This document shows, piece after piece, positions 44,717 through 52,749 of a stretch of DNA of 64,000 bases. The stretch is taken from contig JBKCNS010000022.1 in NCBI GenBank assembly GCA_046297095.1, positions 124,001 to 188,000 of the forward strand, given 5' to 3'. A program made the translations under genes and the position numbers. Below the pieces are notes generated by a model, which saw only the letters and a program-made list of their open reading frames with translations, ran no database searches and was not told the DNA's origin. The DNA is from JBBATK01 sp046297095 (GTDB lineage Bacteria; Bacteroidota; Ignavibacteria; Kapaibacteriales; NICIL-2). Position 1 is the first letter of the stretch; each line of letters begins with the position of its first letter.

Positions 44717-45331
44717 ATGAGAGTTTGTGCACGAACATATAGTAGCATTATAGGATTGATCCTAGTTGGAGTAGCGCTGGTTGGTACCGGCTGTGGTTCA
44801 TCCGGCTTCACGGTGCCCGCTACGTACATCACGAAGGAGCGCCTACGCCTGGGCTACAAAACTGTTGTGATCCGCGAGCTCACAGGATCGTGGAGTGCGT
44901 TCGAAAAAACCGGTTATGTTCCCGCGTATCGATTTGCCATGCTCGACGAAAAAGGAGTCACCGTGTGTGAGTGGGTTGGTGCTTTGCATTTCGAGCAGTC
45001 GTTGCTGAAACAGTCTGCGCAGGTATTGCTGGCCAAGGACTCTGAGGTGGATTCTCTGCGCACATCAACTCTATGGAGATTCAGCGACACCCTCCACGTA
45101 CATACTACAGCAGGCACGGCACCGGCGATAACGCAGTACTGGAGTGTGGATAGCACGGCAGCCGGCGCGGTTTTCGAAAAATATAGGCTGCCTGTGGGTG
45201 AAGGTGGCTCGGGAGGGCGTATCGCGGCAGTACCCGATGCGAGTGCCATGAAGAAGATTATGGACGAGGCAGGGAAGTATGTCTATTTCGATATTAAGCG
45301 ATACGTGATTTCTACAGTGGCGGAAATGTGA
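44717..45331 (+). CDS. Probable lipoprotein of unknown function
   Basis: A 204-residue protein. The N-terminus (IIGLILVGVALVGTGC) fits a lipoprotein signal with Cys26 as the acylation site, followed by GSSGF. The rest is mixed alpha/beta with no family I recognise. Its stop overlaps the truA GTG start by 4 nt, and it lies 52 nt after mtaB, so it is probably in the same operon. A role in tRNA modification is not implied by its location in the envelope. Confidence 0.72.
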   Translation: MRVCARTYSSIIGLILVGVALVGTGCGSSGFTVPATYITKERLRLGYKTVVIRELTGSWSAFEKTGYVPAYRFAMLDEKGVTVCEWVGALHFEQSLLKQSAQVLLAKDSEVDSLRTSTLWRFSDTLHVHTTAGTAPAITQYWSVDSTAAGAVFEKYRLPVGEGGSGGRIAAVPDASAMKKIMDEAGKYVYFDIKRYVISTVAEM

Positions 45332-46095
45332 AAACAGTAGTTCTTCAAGTAGCCTTCGACGGCACACAGTACAGCGGAATGCAAAACCAGCGCAGCGCTC
45401 CCAGTGTGCAGCAGGAGTTAGAACGCGCGTTCCATCAGACCATCGGTTATCATTGTCACGTGATTGCAGCCGGTCGCACTGATGCCGGCGTGCATGCGCG
45501 CGGAATGGTTGTGCACGCTCGAGTTCGCGACGACTGGGCAATTGAGGAAGGTAAAATCAAAGTGGCCATAAACTCCCGATTGCCGAAGGATATTCGTGTT
45601 CGCGGAGCCCAGTTGCGCTCCGACGATGTATTCCATGCGCGCTTCGATGCCATTGGCCGCGAGTATAGTTACACACTGCAAACACGCGAGGATCCATTGC
45701 AGCGCCTGTACGCATGGCAAACCCGATATGTTCTGGACCGTAGTGTTTTAACGGATAGTGCCAACGTATTTATCGGTGCTCATAACTTTACCACCTTCTC
45801 GAAGAATAACGAGGAAATTCACTCGTACCTCTGCACGGTGAGCGAGTGCCGATGGGAGCACGTGGACGATATCACCATGCGGTTGCATATTCGGGCAAAT
45901 CGATTTGTGTACGGAATGGTCCGCTCGTTAGTGGGAGCAATGGTAGATGCTGCACGAGGAAAGAGAAGTATCGACAATCTTCGCACAAGTTTGGCTGCCT
46001 GTGATAGGCGCTTGGTCAGCCCACTGGCCCCCGCGGAAGGTTTGGTGTTTGAAGCCGCTTACTATCCCGACGAATTAGGCGTAGTGTTTTTGTAA
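45328..46095 (+). CDS. truA: tRNA pseudouridine synthase A
   Basis: Makes pseudouridine at positions 38-40 of tRNAs. A 255-residue protein beginning MKTVVLQVAFDGTQYSGMQN with a GTG start that overlaps the lipoprotein stop (GTGA). Catalytic Asp52 lies in AAGRTDAGVHARG, followed by FHARFDAIGREYSY and NFTTFSKNN. Length and motifs are standard. Confidence 0.94.
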   Translation: MKTVVLQVAFDGTQYSGMQNQRSAPSVQQELERAFHQTIGYHCHVIAAGRTDAGVHARGMVVHARVRDDWAIEEGKIKVAINSRLPKDIRVRGAQLRSDDVFHARFDAIGREYSYTLQTREDPLQRLYAWQTRYVLDRSVLTDSANVFIGAHNFTTFSKNNEEIHSYLCTVSECRWEHVDDITMRLHIRANRFVYGMVRSLVGAMVDAARGKRSIDNLRTSLAACDRRLVSPLAPAEGLVFEAAYYPDELGVVFL

Positions 46096-46112
46096 TTGAT
46101 TATCGTACCGCA

Positions 46113-46967
46113 ATGCAAAGAGTAGAAAAGTTTAAGGTGTCAGTCTGGATTCAGCGCACACGGCAAGGAACACGAGTTCCGCTTTTGATTGCGCTCGCGG
46201 TGTGTGTGCTTACGGCCGTTCAGTCATGCCGCGATATCAACGTGTATCCGGTATCGCAGGATGTATCCATGGGAGCCAGTATTGACAAAGAGCTTCGAAC
46301 AAACTCGAAGGAGTACAAAATCTACCAGGACGAAGTTGTTCGCGGTTACGTTCAAGACATTGTTAAGAAGATTGTTGCTCTGCCCGGTATCAAGTATCGT
46401 GAGCAGTTTCCCTACACCGTAACTATTATCGACGATTCCAAAACACTTAATGCCTTTTGCACTCCGGGTGGTTACATCTATGTGTATACGGGACTCATCA
46501 AGGCACTGGATAATGAAGCCTCGCTGGCTGCCGTACTTGGTCACGAGATAGCTCATGCAGAGTGCCGGCATAGCACCGAGCGCATGACGAAATCACTGGG
46601 AGCGCAGATTGTATTGGATCTGGCTTTGGGCAACGACGCATCGGCTGCCACGCAAACAGCCGCCAATCTTTTTACCGGATTGGCATTGTTACGGAACAGC
46701 AGAGATAATGAAGATGAGGCGGACGAGCAGTCCTTCAAGTATCTCATGAATTCAGTGTGGTATCCCGGTGCTATCTCATACTTCTTCGAGAAGGTGAATA
46801 ATCGTTCGCGCGGTGGTGCTTTGGAGCGGTGGACATCTACGCACCCACTGCCTCAAGACAGAATTGATGCAACCGCTCGGCGAATCAAAGAAGCCAAACT
46901 TTCATCGCCTACGGAAGCGCAGTTGTTCAGCGATAGATATCTTCAGATGAGAAATAGAATTAGATAA
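46113..46967 (+). CDS. M48-family metalloprotease, probable lipoprotein
   Basis: A 284-residue zinc protease. A lipoprotein-like signal ends LTAVQSC with Cys39. The motif GHEIAHAECRHS provides His144, Glu145 and His148, and NEDEADEQSFKYL gives the third ligand Glu. This is the BepA/LoiP-type periplasmic M48 fold, lacking the TPR region of BepA. It is 17 nt downstream of truA. It could act in outer-membrane protein quality control. Confidence 0.9.
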   Translation: MQRVEKFKVSVWIQRTRQGTRVPLLIALAVCVLTAVQSCRDINVYPVSQDVSMGASIDKELRTNSKEYKIYQDEVVRGYVQDIVKKIVALPGIKYREQFPYTVTIIDDSKTLNAFCTPGGYIYVYTGLIKALDNEASLAAVLGHEIAHAECRHSTERMTKSLGAQIVLDLALGNDASAATQTAANLFTGLALLRNSRDNEDEADEQSFKYLMNSVWYPGAISYFFEKVNNRSRGGALERWTSTHPLPQDRIDATARRIKEAKLSSPTEAQLFSDRYLQMRNRIR

Positions 46968-47035
46968 CGAATGGACGAGCGGAAGAATTTGCTGCATTCA
47001 AGAGCTATTGCCAGAACTTCAAACATCATAATACA

Positions 47036-47824
47036 ATGAATATTCTAGAGAGAACGACGGCACTGCAATCCACGAACAGCATGCTGTGTGTGGGCCTGGA
47101 CTCGAGCCTGGAAAAGCTTCCCGCCGGTATTCCGCGCACCATGCAAGGCCTGCTTGAGTTCAATAGGCACATTATTGATGCTACCAAAGATGTATGCTCC
47201 GCCTATAAGCTGAACTTTGCGTTCTATGAGCAATACGGTCACAAGGGTGTGCAAGTATTGGAACAAACCGTTGCCATGCTACCCTCTACACACATTCGCA
47301 TTGCTGATGCAAAGCGCGGAGATATAGGCAACACCGCAGAAGCCTACGCGCGCTCGGTGTTCGAGCATATGCCCTTCGACTCCGTAACGGTGAGTCCGTA
47401 TATGGGTGCGGATTCGGTAACGCCGTTTCTGGCGTACTCCGAAAAGCTTGTGTTTATCCTGGCGCTTACCTCCAATCCGGGGTCGCATGATATTCAGAGA
47501 CAGCAGTTGCCGTCGGGAACACTATACGAGCACGTGATGCAAACAGCACTTCAATGGGAAGGGCCTGCGGAAAAAGGATTTGTTGTGGGTGCAACGCATG
47601 CTCAGGAGCTTGCCCTGGTGCGCTCTCGTTTTGCCCACGTTCCGTTTCTTATCCCGGGCGTAGGAGCGCAGGGAGCAGATCCCGCTGATATACGGCGTGC
47701 AAACGCGGGGGGCCCTGCATTTGTCAATTCCTCTAGAGCCATACTCTATGCATCAAGCGGCAGCGACTTCGCCCAGAGGGCCCGGCAGGTAGCTCAATCC
47801 ACAGCGGCCGAGTTACAGGCCTAA
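47036..47824 (+). CDS. pyrF: Orotidine 5'-phosphate decarboxylase (type 2)
   Basis: Last step of UMP synthesis. A 262-residue protein of the longer PyrF type. It has MLCVGLDSSLEKLP at the substrate side, the catalytic DAKRGDIGNTA block (Lys-Asp), FYEQYGHKGV upstream and a phosphate-binding FLIPGVGAQGAD near the end. It stands alone, 68 nt after the M48 gene and 75 nt before the next. Confidence 0.93.
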   Translation: MNILERTTALQSTNSMLCVGLDSSLEKLPAGIPRTMQGLLEFNRHIIDATKDVCSAYKLNFAFYEQYGHKGVQVLEQTVAMLPSTHIRIADAKRGDIGNTAEAYARSVFEHMPFDSVTVSPYMGADSVTPFLAYSEKLVFILALTSNPGSHDIQRQQLPSGTLYEHVMQTALQWEGPAEKGFVVGATHAQELALVRSRFAHVPFLIPGVGAQGADPADIRRANAGGPAFVNSSRAILYASSGSDFAQRARQVAQSTAAELQA

Positions 47825-47857
47825 GGTCTGCTCGATGGGGCTCTGCGCTCGCGTGGC

Positions 47858-47865
47858 TATCTTTG
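47858..47865 (+). promoter_or_regulatory. TAnnTTTG promoter box for the 47900-52631 operon
   Basis: TATCTTTG lies 34 nt before the ATG at 47900. No clear -33 TTTG. It is the likely promoter of the run of five genes that ends with adk. Confidence 0.45.
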
Positions 47866-47899
47866 CAGTCGATCACATTCACACCACCTTTACAGAATC

Positions 47900-48928
47900 A
47901 TGGCGCAGACGTATACCCTTGTAACCGGAGCTAACGGCGAGATTGGCCATTCGCTGCTCGAAGCACTGCACGCAGAAGGCCAGCATATTATTGCCGTCGA
48001 TTTACAACCGTTGTCTGCTGAAGCAGCACAGAGCTGTGCGCGCACGTTTAGCGGGGCTATGGGTGATATTACCAATCCTGATTTGTATAAGGAGCTGTCT
48101 GCCTACGACATCACTGAGGTGTATCATCTGGCAGCATTGCTTTCTACAAGTGCAGAGAAAAATCCGCCACTGGCGCAAACCGTGAATGTAGGGGGAACGC
48201 TTCAGCTATTGGAGTTTTGTAGGGCAACCGGTAAGCGCATGGGTGTGCCGGTAAAGTTCCTCTTTCCCAGTACTATAGCCGTGTATGGCTTTGCCACGCT
48301 AAGTGATAAAACACGCGCCGGACGTATTGACGAAACTCAAGGCTTGCAACCTCGTACCATGTATGGTATCAACAAACTCTATTGCGAAAATCTTGGTTCG
48401 TACTTCGATGAGCTGTACATGCAGCTTTCACCAACCAAGGAACATGGCTGGGTTGATTTTCGCGGTGTGCGATTCCCCGGATTGATCTCCGCATTTACCG
48501 TGCCTACCGGTGGCACCAGCGATTATGCACCCGAGATGGTGCATGCTGCAGCGCAAGGAAAATCCTATTCCTGTTTTGTGCGTCCCGATGCGCGCATTCC
48601 GTTTATGGCTATGCCCGATGGCGTTCGAGCTCTGCTGATGCTTCGATCAGCACCCAAAGAAAATCTCACCCGGCATATCTATAATATCGGCGCTTTTGCA
48701 CCATCTGCTGCGGACATTTGCCGGCAGGTACAACTCATGTTTCCTGCGGCCGATATCAGTTTCGCACCGGACGTGCATCGCCAGGCAATTGTGGACTCGT
48801 GGTGCGAAGATGTGAACGACGACGCGGCTCGCAACGATTGGGGCTGGCATGCCGAGTACGACTTCCCGCGCACTTTTACCGAATACCTGGCACCGCACAT
48901 TACTAAGAGATATGCAAGCGGCAGCTGA
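47900..48928 (+). CDS. SDR-type L-threonine 3-dehydrogenase-like enzyme
   Basis: A 342-residue extended short-chain dehydrogenase of the UDP-galactose-4-epimerase fold. It has TLVTGANGEIGHSL for NAD binding, the catalytic Tyr-Lys in TMYGINKLYCE and the Thr/Ser in FPSTIAVYG. The block RGVRFPGLISAFTVPTGGTS then DYAPEMVHAAAQG and SCFVRPDARIPFMAMPD is the pattern of NAD-dependent SDR-type threonine dehydrogenases, which oxidise threonine to 2-amino-3-ketobutyrate. A sugar epimerase function is a weaker alternative. Its stop overlaps the next start by 17 nt. Confidence 0.82.
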   Translation: MAQTYTLVTGANGEIGHSLLEALHAEGQHIIAVDLQPLSAEAAQSCARTFSGAMGDITNPDLYKELSAYDITEVYHLAALLSTSAEKNPPLAQTVNVGGTLQLLEFCRATGKRMGVPVKFLFPSTIAVYGFATLSDKTRAGRIDETQGLQPRTMYGINKLYCENLGSYFDELYMQLSPTKEHGWVDFRGVRFPGLISAFTVPTGGTSDYAPEMVHAAAQGKSYSCFVRPDARIPFMAMPDGVRALLMLRSAPKENLTRHIYNIGAFAPSAADICRQVQLMFPAADISFAPDVHRQAIVDSWCEDVNDDAARNDWGWHAEYDFPRTFTEYLAPHITKRYASGS

Positions 48929-50405
48929 TTATTCTATAGCATCGAAGTATGGCAACGAGAGCTCTAGCGAGCTTATCGATAATATCATATTGCTGTTCCT
49001 GTTGCCCATTGGTTTTTCCATTGCGCCCTTCAATGTTTTTGGTGTGGATACCTTGCCCGTTGCGGTATGCGATTTGGCAATGGGTGCGTTTTGCTTCCGC
49101 GTTCTTTGGCGATCCATGAAGGGTGTACAGCCCCTTCACTTCAGATTGGATGTGCCAACGATTATGTTGATTCTGACAATGGCAGCCTGTTTGTTCAGCG
49201 CGGTTTCTCCCTTGATTTCAGGAAACTCGGAATATCTGCGACAGTTTATGAAGTCCACATTACACTTTTCGTATATGTGGGTATTTGTACTACTCTGTTG
49301 CGCGGTTACTATCTCTTCGGAAAGCATCATTCGGGCATTCCGTATCTACGTGGTGTGCGCAATACCGGTCAATATTTTCGGGATTTATCAGGTGCCCGCT
49401 CGTGCCTTCGATTGGCCGTTTGCGTGGATTGAATACACCGGCGCATCCCAAAAGTTTACCGAGCAATTGTCGCTGGAGTTCGAGGGATTTTTCAGAGCAA
49501 CATCGCTGTTCTCCGAGCCCTCGGCCTTTGCCATGTATACCATGATGGCGGCAATTATGCTGCTCGCCCCGTACTTCCTGTATGACTACAGAATTATAAA
49601 AAACAGATTCGTTTTTTATACTGCTTTATACTCATGCTTCATTGGCATGTTTCTTACGTTCTCATTGACGATTGTTGTTCAGCTCGGCGCATTCATAGTA
49701 GCCGTTATTCTTATCTCGCAATCGGCTACGGCAAAGAAGTTGGTTACCATGCTTAGCGTGATGACCGTGGTGTTTTCAATTACCAATGTTGCGATTCAAA
49801 CCTATAGCGATGCGGATCTGTTCGATTTGTATTTCCGGCGGGTGGCCAGCAACATCGTTGGCGAGGATAAAGTGGAAGCAACCGTGGGAGATTCCTTTGC
49901 CACACGCGCTGATGCACAGAAAACGGCAGTGCGTATATGGAAGAATCAGCCCATGTTCGGTGCGGGACTAGGATGCCTGGGCTACGCTCCGGATAACGAT
50001 GGACTGGTGGGAGTGAGTGCGCATCAAATGTATCTGTTTGTTCTGGCATGTGTGGGTACAATTGGAGGCGTTACACTCGTTATCTACTCCTTTGGACTCA
50101 GCTGGATGTTGATGCGGCGATTGGTGCGAAATCGCCGAGAGTATGTTCGCGGCTCCACTCCCTCTGTGCCGGATGTTGCGATGGCAATAGCCGCCTTTCT
50201 TTGTTGCAATGAAGCGGTTCACGGGCTTTCGTCCGACGATTTTATTGCTCCGTACCATTGGGTAATCATGGGCGTTGTGAGCCTGGTGTATTATCACCCA
50301 CAGATTCAAAAGGCTACGCACGATCGCTTCCTCTTTTTAGGAAGAACCGCTCGTTTGCGCGCCGGCGAAAGTTCCACTGTAAACCTTCAAACCGGAAAGG
50401 TATAA
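48912..50405 (+). CDS. O-antigen ligase/polymerase-like membrane protein
   Basis: A 497-residue polytopic inner-membrane protein with about ten hydrophobic helices. The middle has FEGFFRATSLFSEPSAFAMY, which recalls the Wzy/WaaL O-antigen ligase family; later PMFGAGLGCLGYAPDNDG fits its large periplasmic loop with conserved Gly and Arg residues. It would ligate or polymerise surface polysaccharide. The ATG at 48912 (MQAAADYSIASKYGN) is preferred; a longer frame opens at 48849 within the upstream gene. folD follows after 3 nt. Confidence 0.75.
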   Translation: MQAAADYSIASKYGNESSSELIDNIILLFLLPIGFSIAPFNVFGVDTLPVAVCDLAMGAFCFRVLWRSMKGVQPLHFRLDVPTIMLILTMAACLFSAVSPLISGNSEYLRQFMKSTLHFSYMWVFVLLCCAVTISSESIIRAFRIYVVCAIPVNIFGIYQVPARAFDWPFAWIEYTGASQKFTEQLSLEFEGFFRATSLFSEPSAFAMYTMMAAIMLLAPYFLYDYRIIKNRFVFYTALYSCFIGMFLTFSLTIVVQLGAFIVAVILISQSATAKKLVTMLSVMTVVFSITNVAIQTYSDADLFDLYFRRVASNIVGEDKVEATVGDSFATRADAQKTAVRIWKNQPMFGAGLGCLGYAPDNDGLVGVSAHQMYLFVLACVGTIGGVTLVIYSFGLSWMLMRRLVRNRREYVRGSTPSVPDVAMAIAAFLCCNEAVHGLSSDDFIAPYHWVIMGVVSLVYYHPQIQKATHDRFLFLGRTARLRAGESSTVNLQTGKV

Positions 50406-50408
50406 GTT

Positions 50409-51290
50409 GTGACTATCATCGATGGTAAATACACGGCCGCATGCATACGCGACGAAATCAAGATCGAGATCAATCAACGCGTAGACGCCGGATTTTCCGT
50501 GCCGGGCCTGGCATTACTGCTCGTGGGCGATAATGCCGCGTCGGCAGTGTATGTAGGTGGCAAGGACAAGGCCTGCAAAGAAGTGGGAATGAATTCCACT
50601 ATTGTTCGATTGCCCGCTACCGCTAGCGAGCAGGAGGTACTGAATATTCTGGCTGAATGGAATGCAGATCCTGCCGTTCATGGCATACTGGTGCAACTTC
50701 CTTTACCCAAACATATCGACGAGCAGCGGGTGATTATGGCAATTGATCCGCGCAAAGATGTGGACGGCTTTCATCCGGAAAATGTGGGACGACTATCGTT
50801 GGGACTGCCCGGCTTCGTGCCCTGCACTCCTGCCGGTGTTGTGGAGTTGTTGAAGCGGTATTCTATTCCTACCAAAGGCCGCCATGCGGTGGTGGTGGGT
50901 AGGAGCAATATTGTTGGCAAGCCAATGGCCGGTGTACTGCTTCGCAAAGGAGAGGGTGGCGATGCCATTGTTACCGTGTGTCATTCCGCTGCAGCTAATC
51001 TTCGTGAATACACTTCAAGAGCAGACATTCTTATTGCTGCTGTAGGTGTGCCGAACCTTATCGGTGCCGACGATGTAAAAGAAGGTGTTGTGGTGATCGA
51101 CGTAGGTATGAATAGACTGGATGATCCCACTCGCAAGAGCGGATACAGATTGGTGGGCGATGTCGATTATGACGCAGTAGCTTCTAAGTGCTCTGCAATT
51201 ACGCCAGTGCCCGGTGGGGTGGGCCCAATGACGATTGCAATGCTGTTGCGAAACACGCTGGCGGCTGCTACCAACGGAGACACCATATGA
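50409..51290 (+). CDS. folD: Methylenetetrahydrofolate dehydrogenase/cyclohydrolase
   Basis: Bifunctional one-carbon enzyme of 293 residues. Landmarks are YVGGKDKACKEVGM with the catalytic Lys, VQLPLPKHIDEQRV, the DPRKDVDGFHPENVGRL block, and the NADP-binding GRSNIVGKPMAGVLL. The start is GTG, preceded by GGAAAGG. Its stop overlaps the start of the RluA-type gene by 4 nt. Confidence 0.95.
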   Translation: MTIIDGKYTAACIRDEIKIEINQRVDAGFSVPGLALLLVGDNAASAVYVGGKDKACKEVGMNSTIVRLPATASEQEVLNILAEWNADPAVHGILVQLPLPKHIDEQRVIMAIDPRKDVDGFHPENVGRLSLGLPGFVPCTPAGVVELLKRYSIPTKGRHAVVVGRSNIVGKPMAGVLLRKGEGGDAIVTVCHSAAANLREYTSRADILIAAVGVPNLIGADDVKEGVVVIDVGMNRLDDPTRKSGYRLVGDVDYDAVASKCSAITPVPGGVGPMTIAMLLRNTLAAATNGDTI

Positions 51291-52057
51291 AGAAAAATTC
51301 TCTGACAATTCTCTTTGAAGACAGTGACATCGTGATCATCAGCAAGCCATCCGGACTGCTTTCCATTCCGGATAGATTTAAGAAAGATGAGCCGAATGTA
51401 CGCCGCATTCTGGAGGAAAAATATGGTCGAATTTTCGTTGTACACCGCTTGGATAGAGATACCAGCGGCGTTATGGTGTTTGCTCGAACGGCCGCTGCGC
51501 ATCGCCATCTATCCATGCAGTTTGAACATCACACCATGGAGAAAAAATACCTGGCCATCGTCGCCGGCACGGTTCCCAAAGAATCGATTGATATTGATAT
51601 TCCACTTATGCCGAATCCGCGAGTTCCCGGCACCATGATGCCGTCTGCACGGGGGAAGGAATCTCATACCACCGTGCGAGTGTTGGAGCGTTTTCGTGTG
51701 GCAACATATGTTGAGTGTTTGCTCAAAACGGGGCGGCAGCATCAGTTGCGAGTGCATTGCGCTGCTATTGGATATCCATTGCTTATCGATGCCACCTATG
51801 GACGTGCGGCGGAGTTCAGATTGTCGCAGATCAAACGCCGCTATCGTTTGCAAAAAGATACCGAAGAGCAGCCAATCATGGCGCGAACCACCTTGCATGC
51901 ACACTCGCTCAGTTTTATCCACCCGAGTTCGCTTCAACCATGTACTTTTGTATCTGATCCGCCCAAGGATTTCAAGGCATTGTTGACGGTTCTGCGCAAA
52001 TATTCGGCAGCATTGTCGTCGGTGACGGCTCTCTTGGACGAACAGCAAGAATTGTGA
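51287..52057 (+). CDS. RluA-family pseudouridine synthase
   Basis: A 256-residue RNA pseudouridine synthase. It has the catalytic FVVHRLDRDTSGVM with Asp56, ITKKP-type segment IISKPSGLLSIPD, and the substrate-side TGRQHQLRVHCAAIGYPL. It lacks an S4 domain, so it resembles RluA/RluC-short or TruC types; the target base cannot be told. The ATG at 51287 overlaps the folD stop. Confidence 0.92.
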   Translation: MKKNSLTILFEDSDIVIISKPSGLLSIPDRFKKDEPNVRRILEEKYGRIFVVHRLDRDTSGVMVFARTAAAHRHLSMQFEHHTMEKKYLAIVAGTVPKESIDIDIPLMPNPRVPGTMMPSARGKESHTTVRVLERFRVATYVECLLKTGRQHQLRVHCAAIGYPLLIDATYGRAAEFRLSQIKRRYRLQKDTEEQPIMARTTLHAHSLSFIHPSSLQPCTFVSDPPKDFKALLTVLRKYSAALSSVTALLDEQQEL

Positions 52058-52079
52058 TCCTCATCTTCACTTGTAACGT

Positions 52080-52631
52080 ATGTATATCATTCTCTTCGGC
52101 GCCCCGGGCGTGGGCAAGGGCACACAGGCAGAGGTTCTTTCGCGTCGCACAGGATTGCCGCATCTATCTACCGGCGATGAGTTTCGCCGTAACATTCAGG
52201 GAGAGACCGAACTTGGTTTGCGAGTTCGTCGAATTGTAGATTCCGGACAGCTGGTGCCCGATGATCTGGTGGTAGAGATTGTGGTGGATGCACTGGAACG
52301 TGATACATACGCCAACGGCTGCATCTTCGATGGCTTTCCCAGAACTATCGTTCAAGCGGAAAAATTGGATGCAATTCTCGCTTTGAAACATCTGAGCATT
52401 TCGAAGGTTATTAATATAGAAGTTCCCGAAAACCGAATAGTCGAGCGATTGATGAAGCGTGGCCGTCAGGACGACAATGAAGAGGTGATTCGTCATCGCC
52501 TTCATGTGTACGATGAACAAACCTCACCGCTGGTAGATTACTACCGAAGCCAAAACAAACTTGTGAGTGTTGATGGTGATGCCGAAGTAGACGTAGTGAA
52601 CGAGGCAATTATGGCTTTGATGCCCGCATAG
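52080..52631 (+). CDS. adk: Adenylate kinase, short form
   Basis: Interconverts AMP, ATP and ADP. A 183-residue protein with GAPGVGKGTQAEV (P-loop, about residues 7-16), STGDEFR (AMP site), FDGFPRTIVQAE, and RLMKRGRQDD with no zinc LID insertion. Short adenylate kinases of this size are common in Bacteroidota. It is the last gene of the run from 47900. Confidence 0.95.
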   Translation: MYIILFGAPGVGKGTQAEVLSRRTGLPHLSTGDEFRRNIQGETELGLRVRRIVDSGQLVPDDLVVEIVVDALERDTYANGCIFDGFPRTIVQAEKLDAILALKHLSISKVINIEVPENRIVERLMKRGRQDDNEEVIRHRLHVYDEQTSPLVDYYRSQNKLVSVDGDAEVDVVNEAIMALMPA

Positions 52632-52749
52632 AGATCGGGTACGGCGGCGGGCTTCACACGATTTACAATGCATGATCGTTTTGATGGGAAGGTGCGACGT
52701 TATACTCGATTACAAACTGATTTGAACTGAATACAGAGTCTTATTTGAT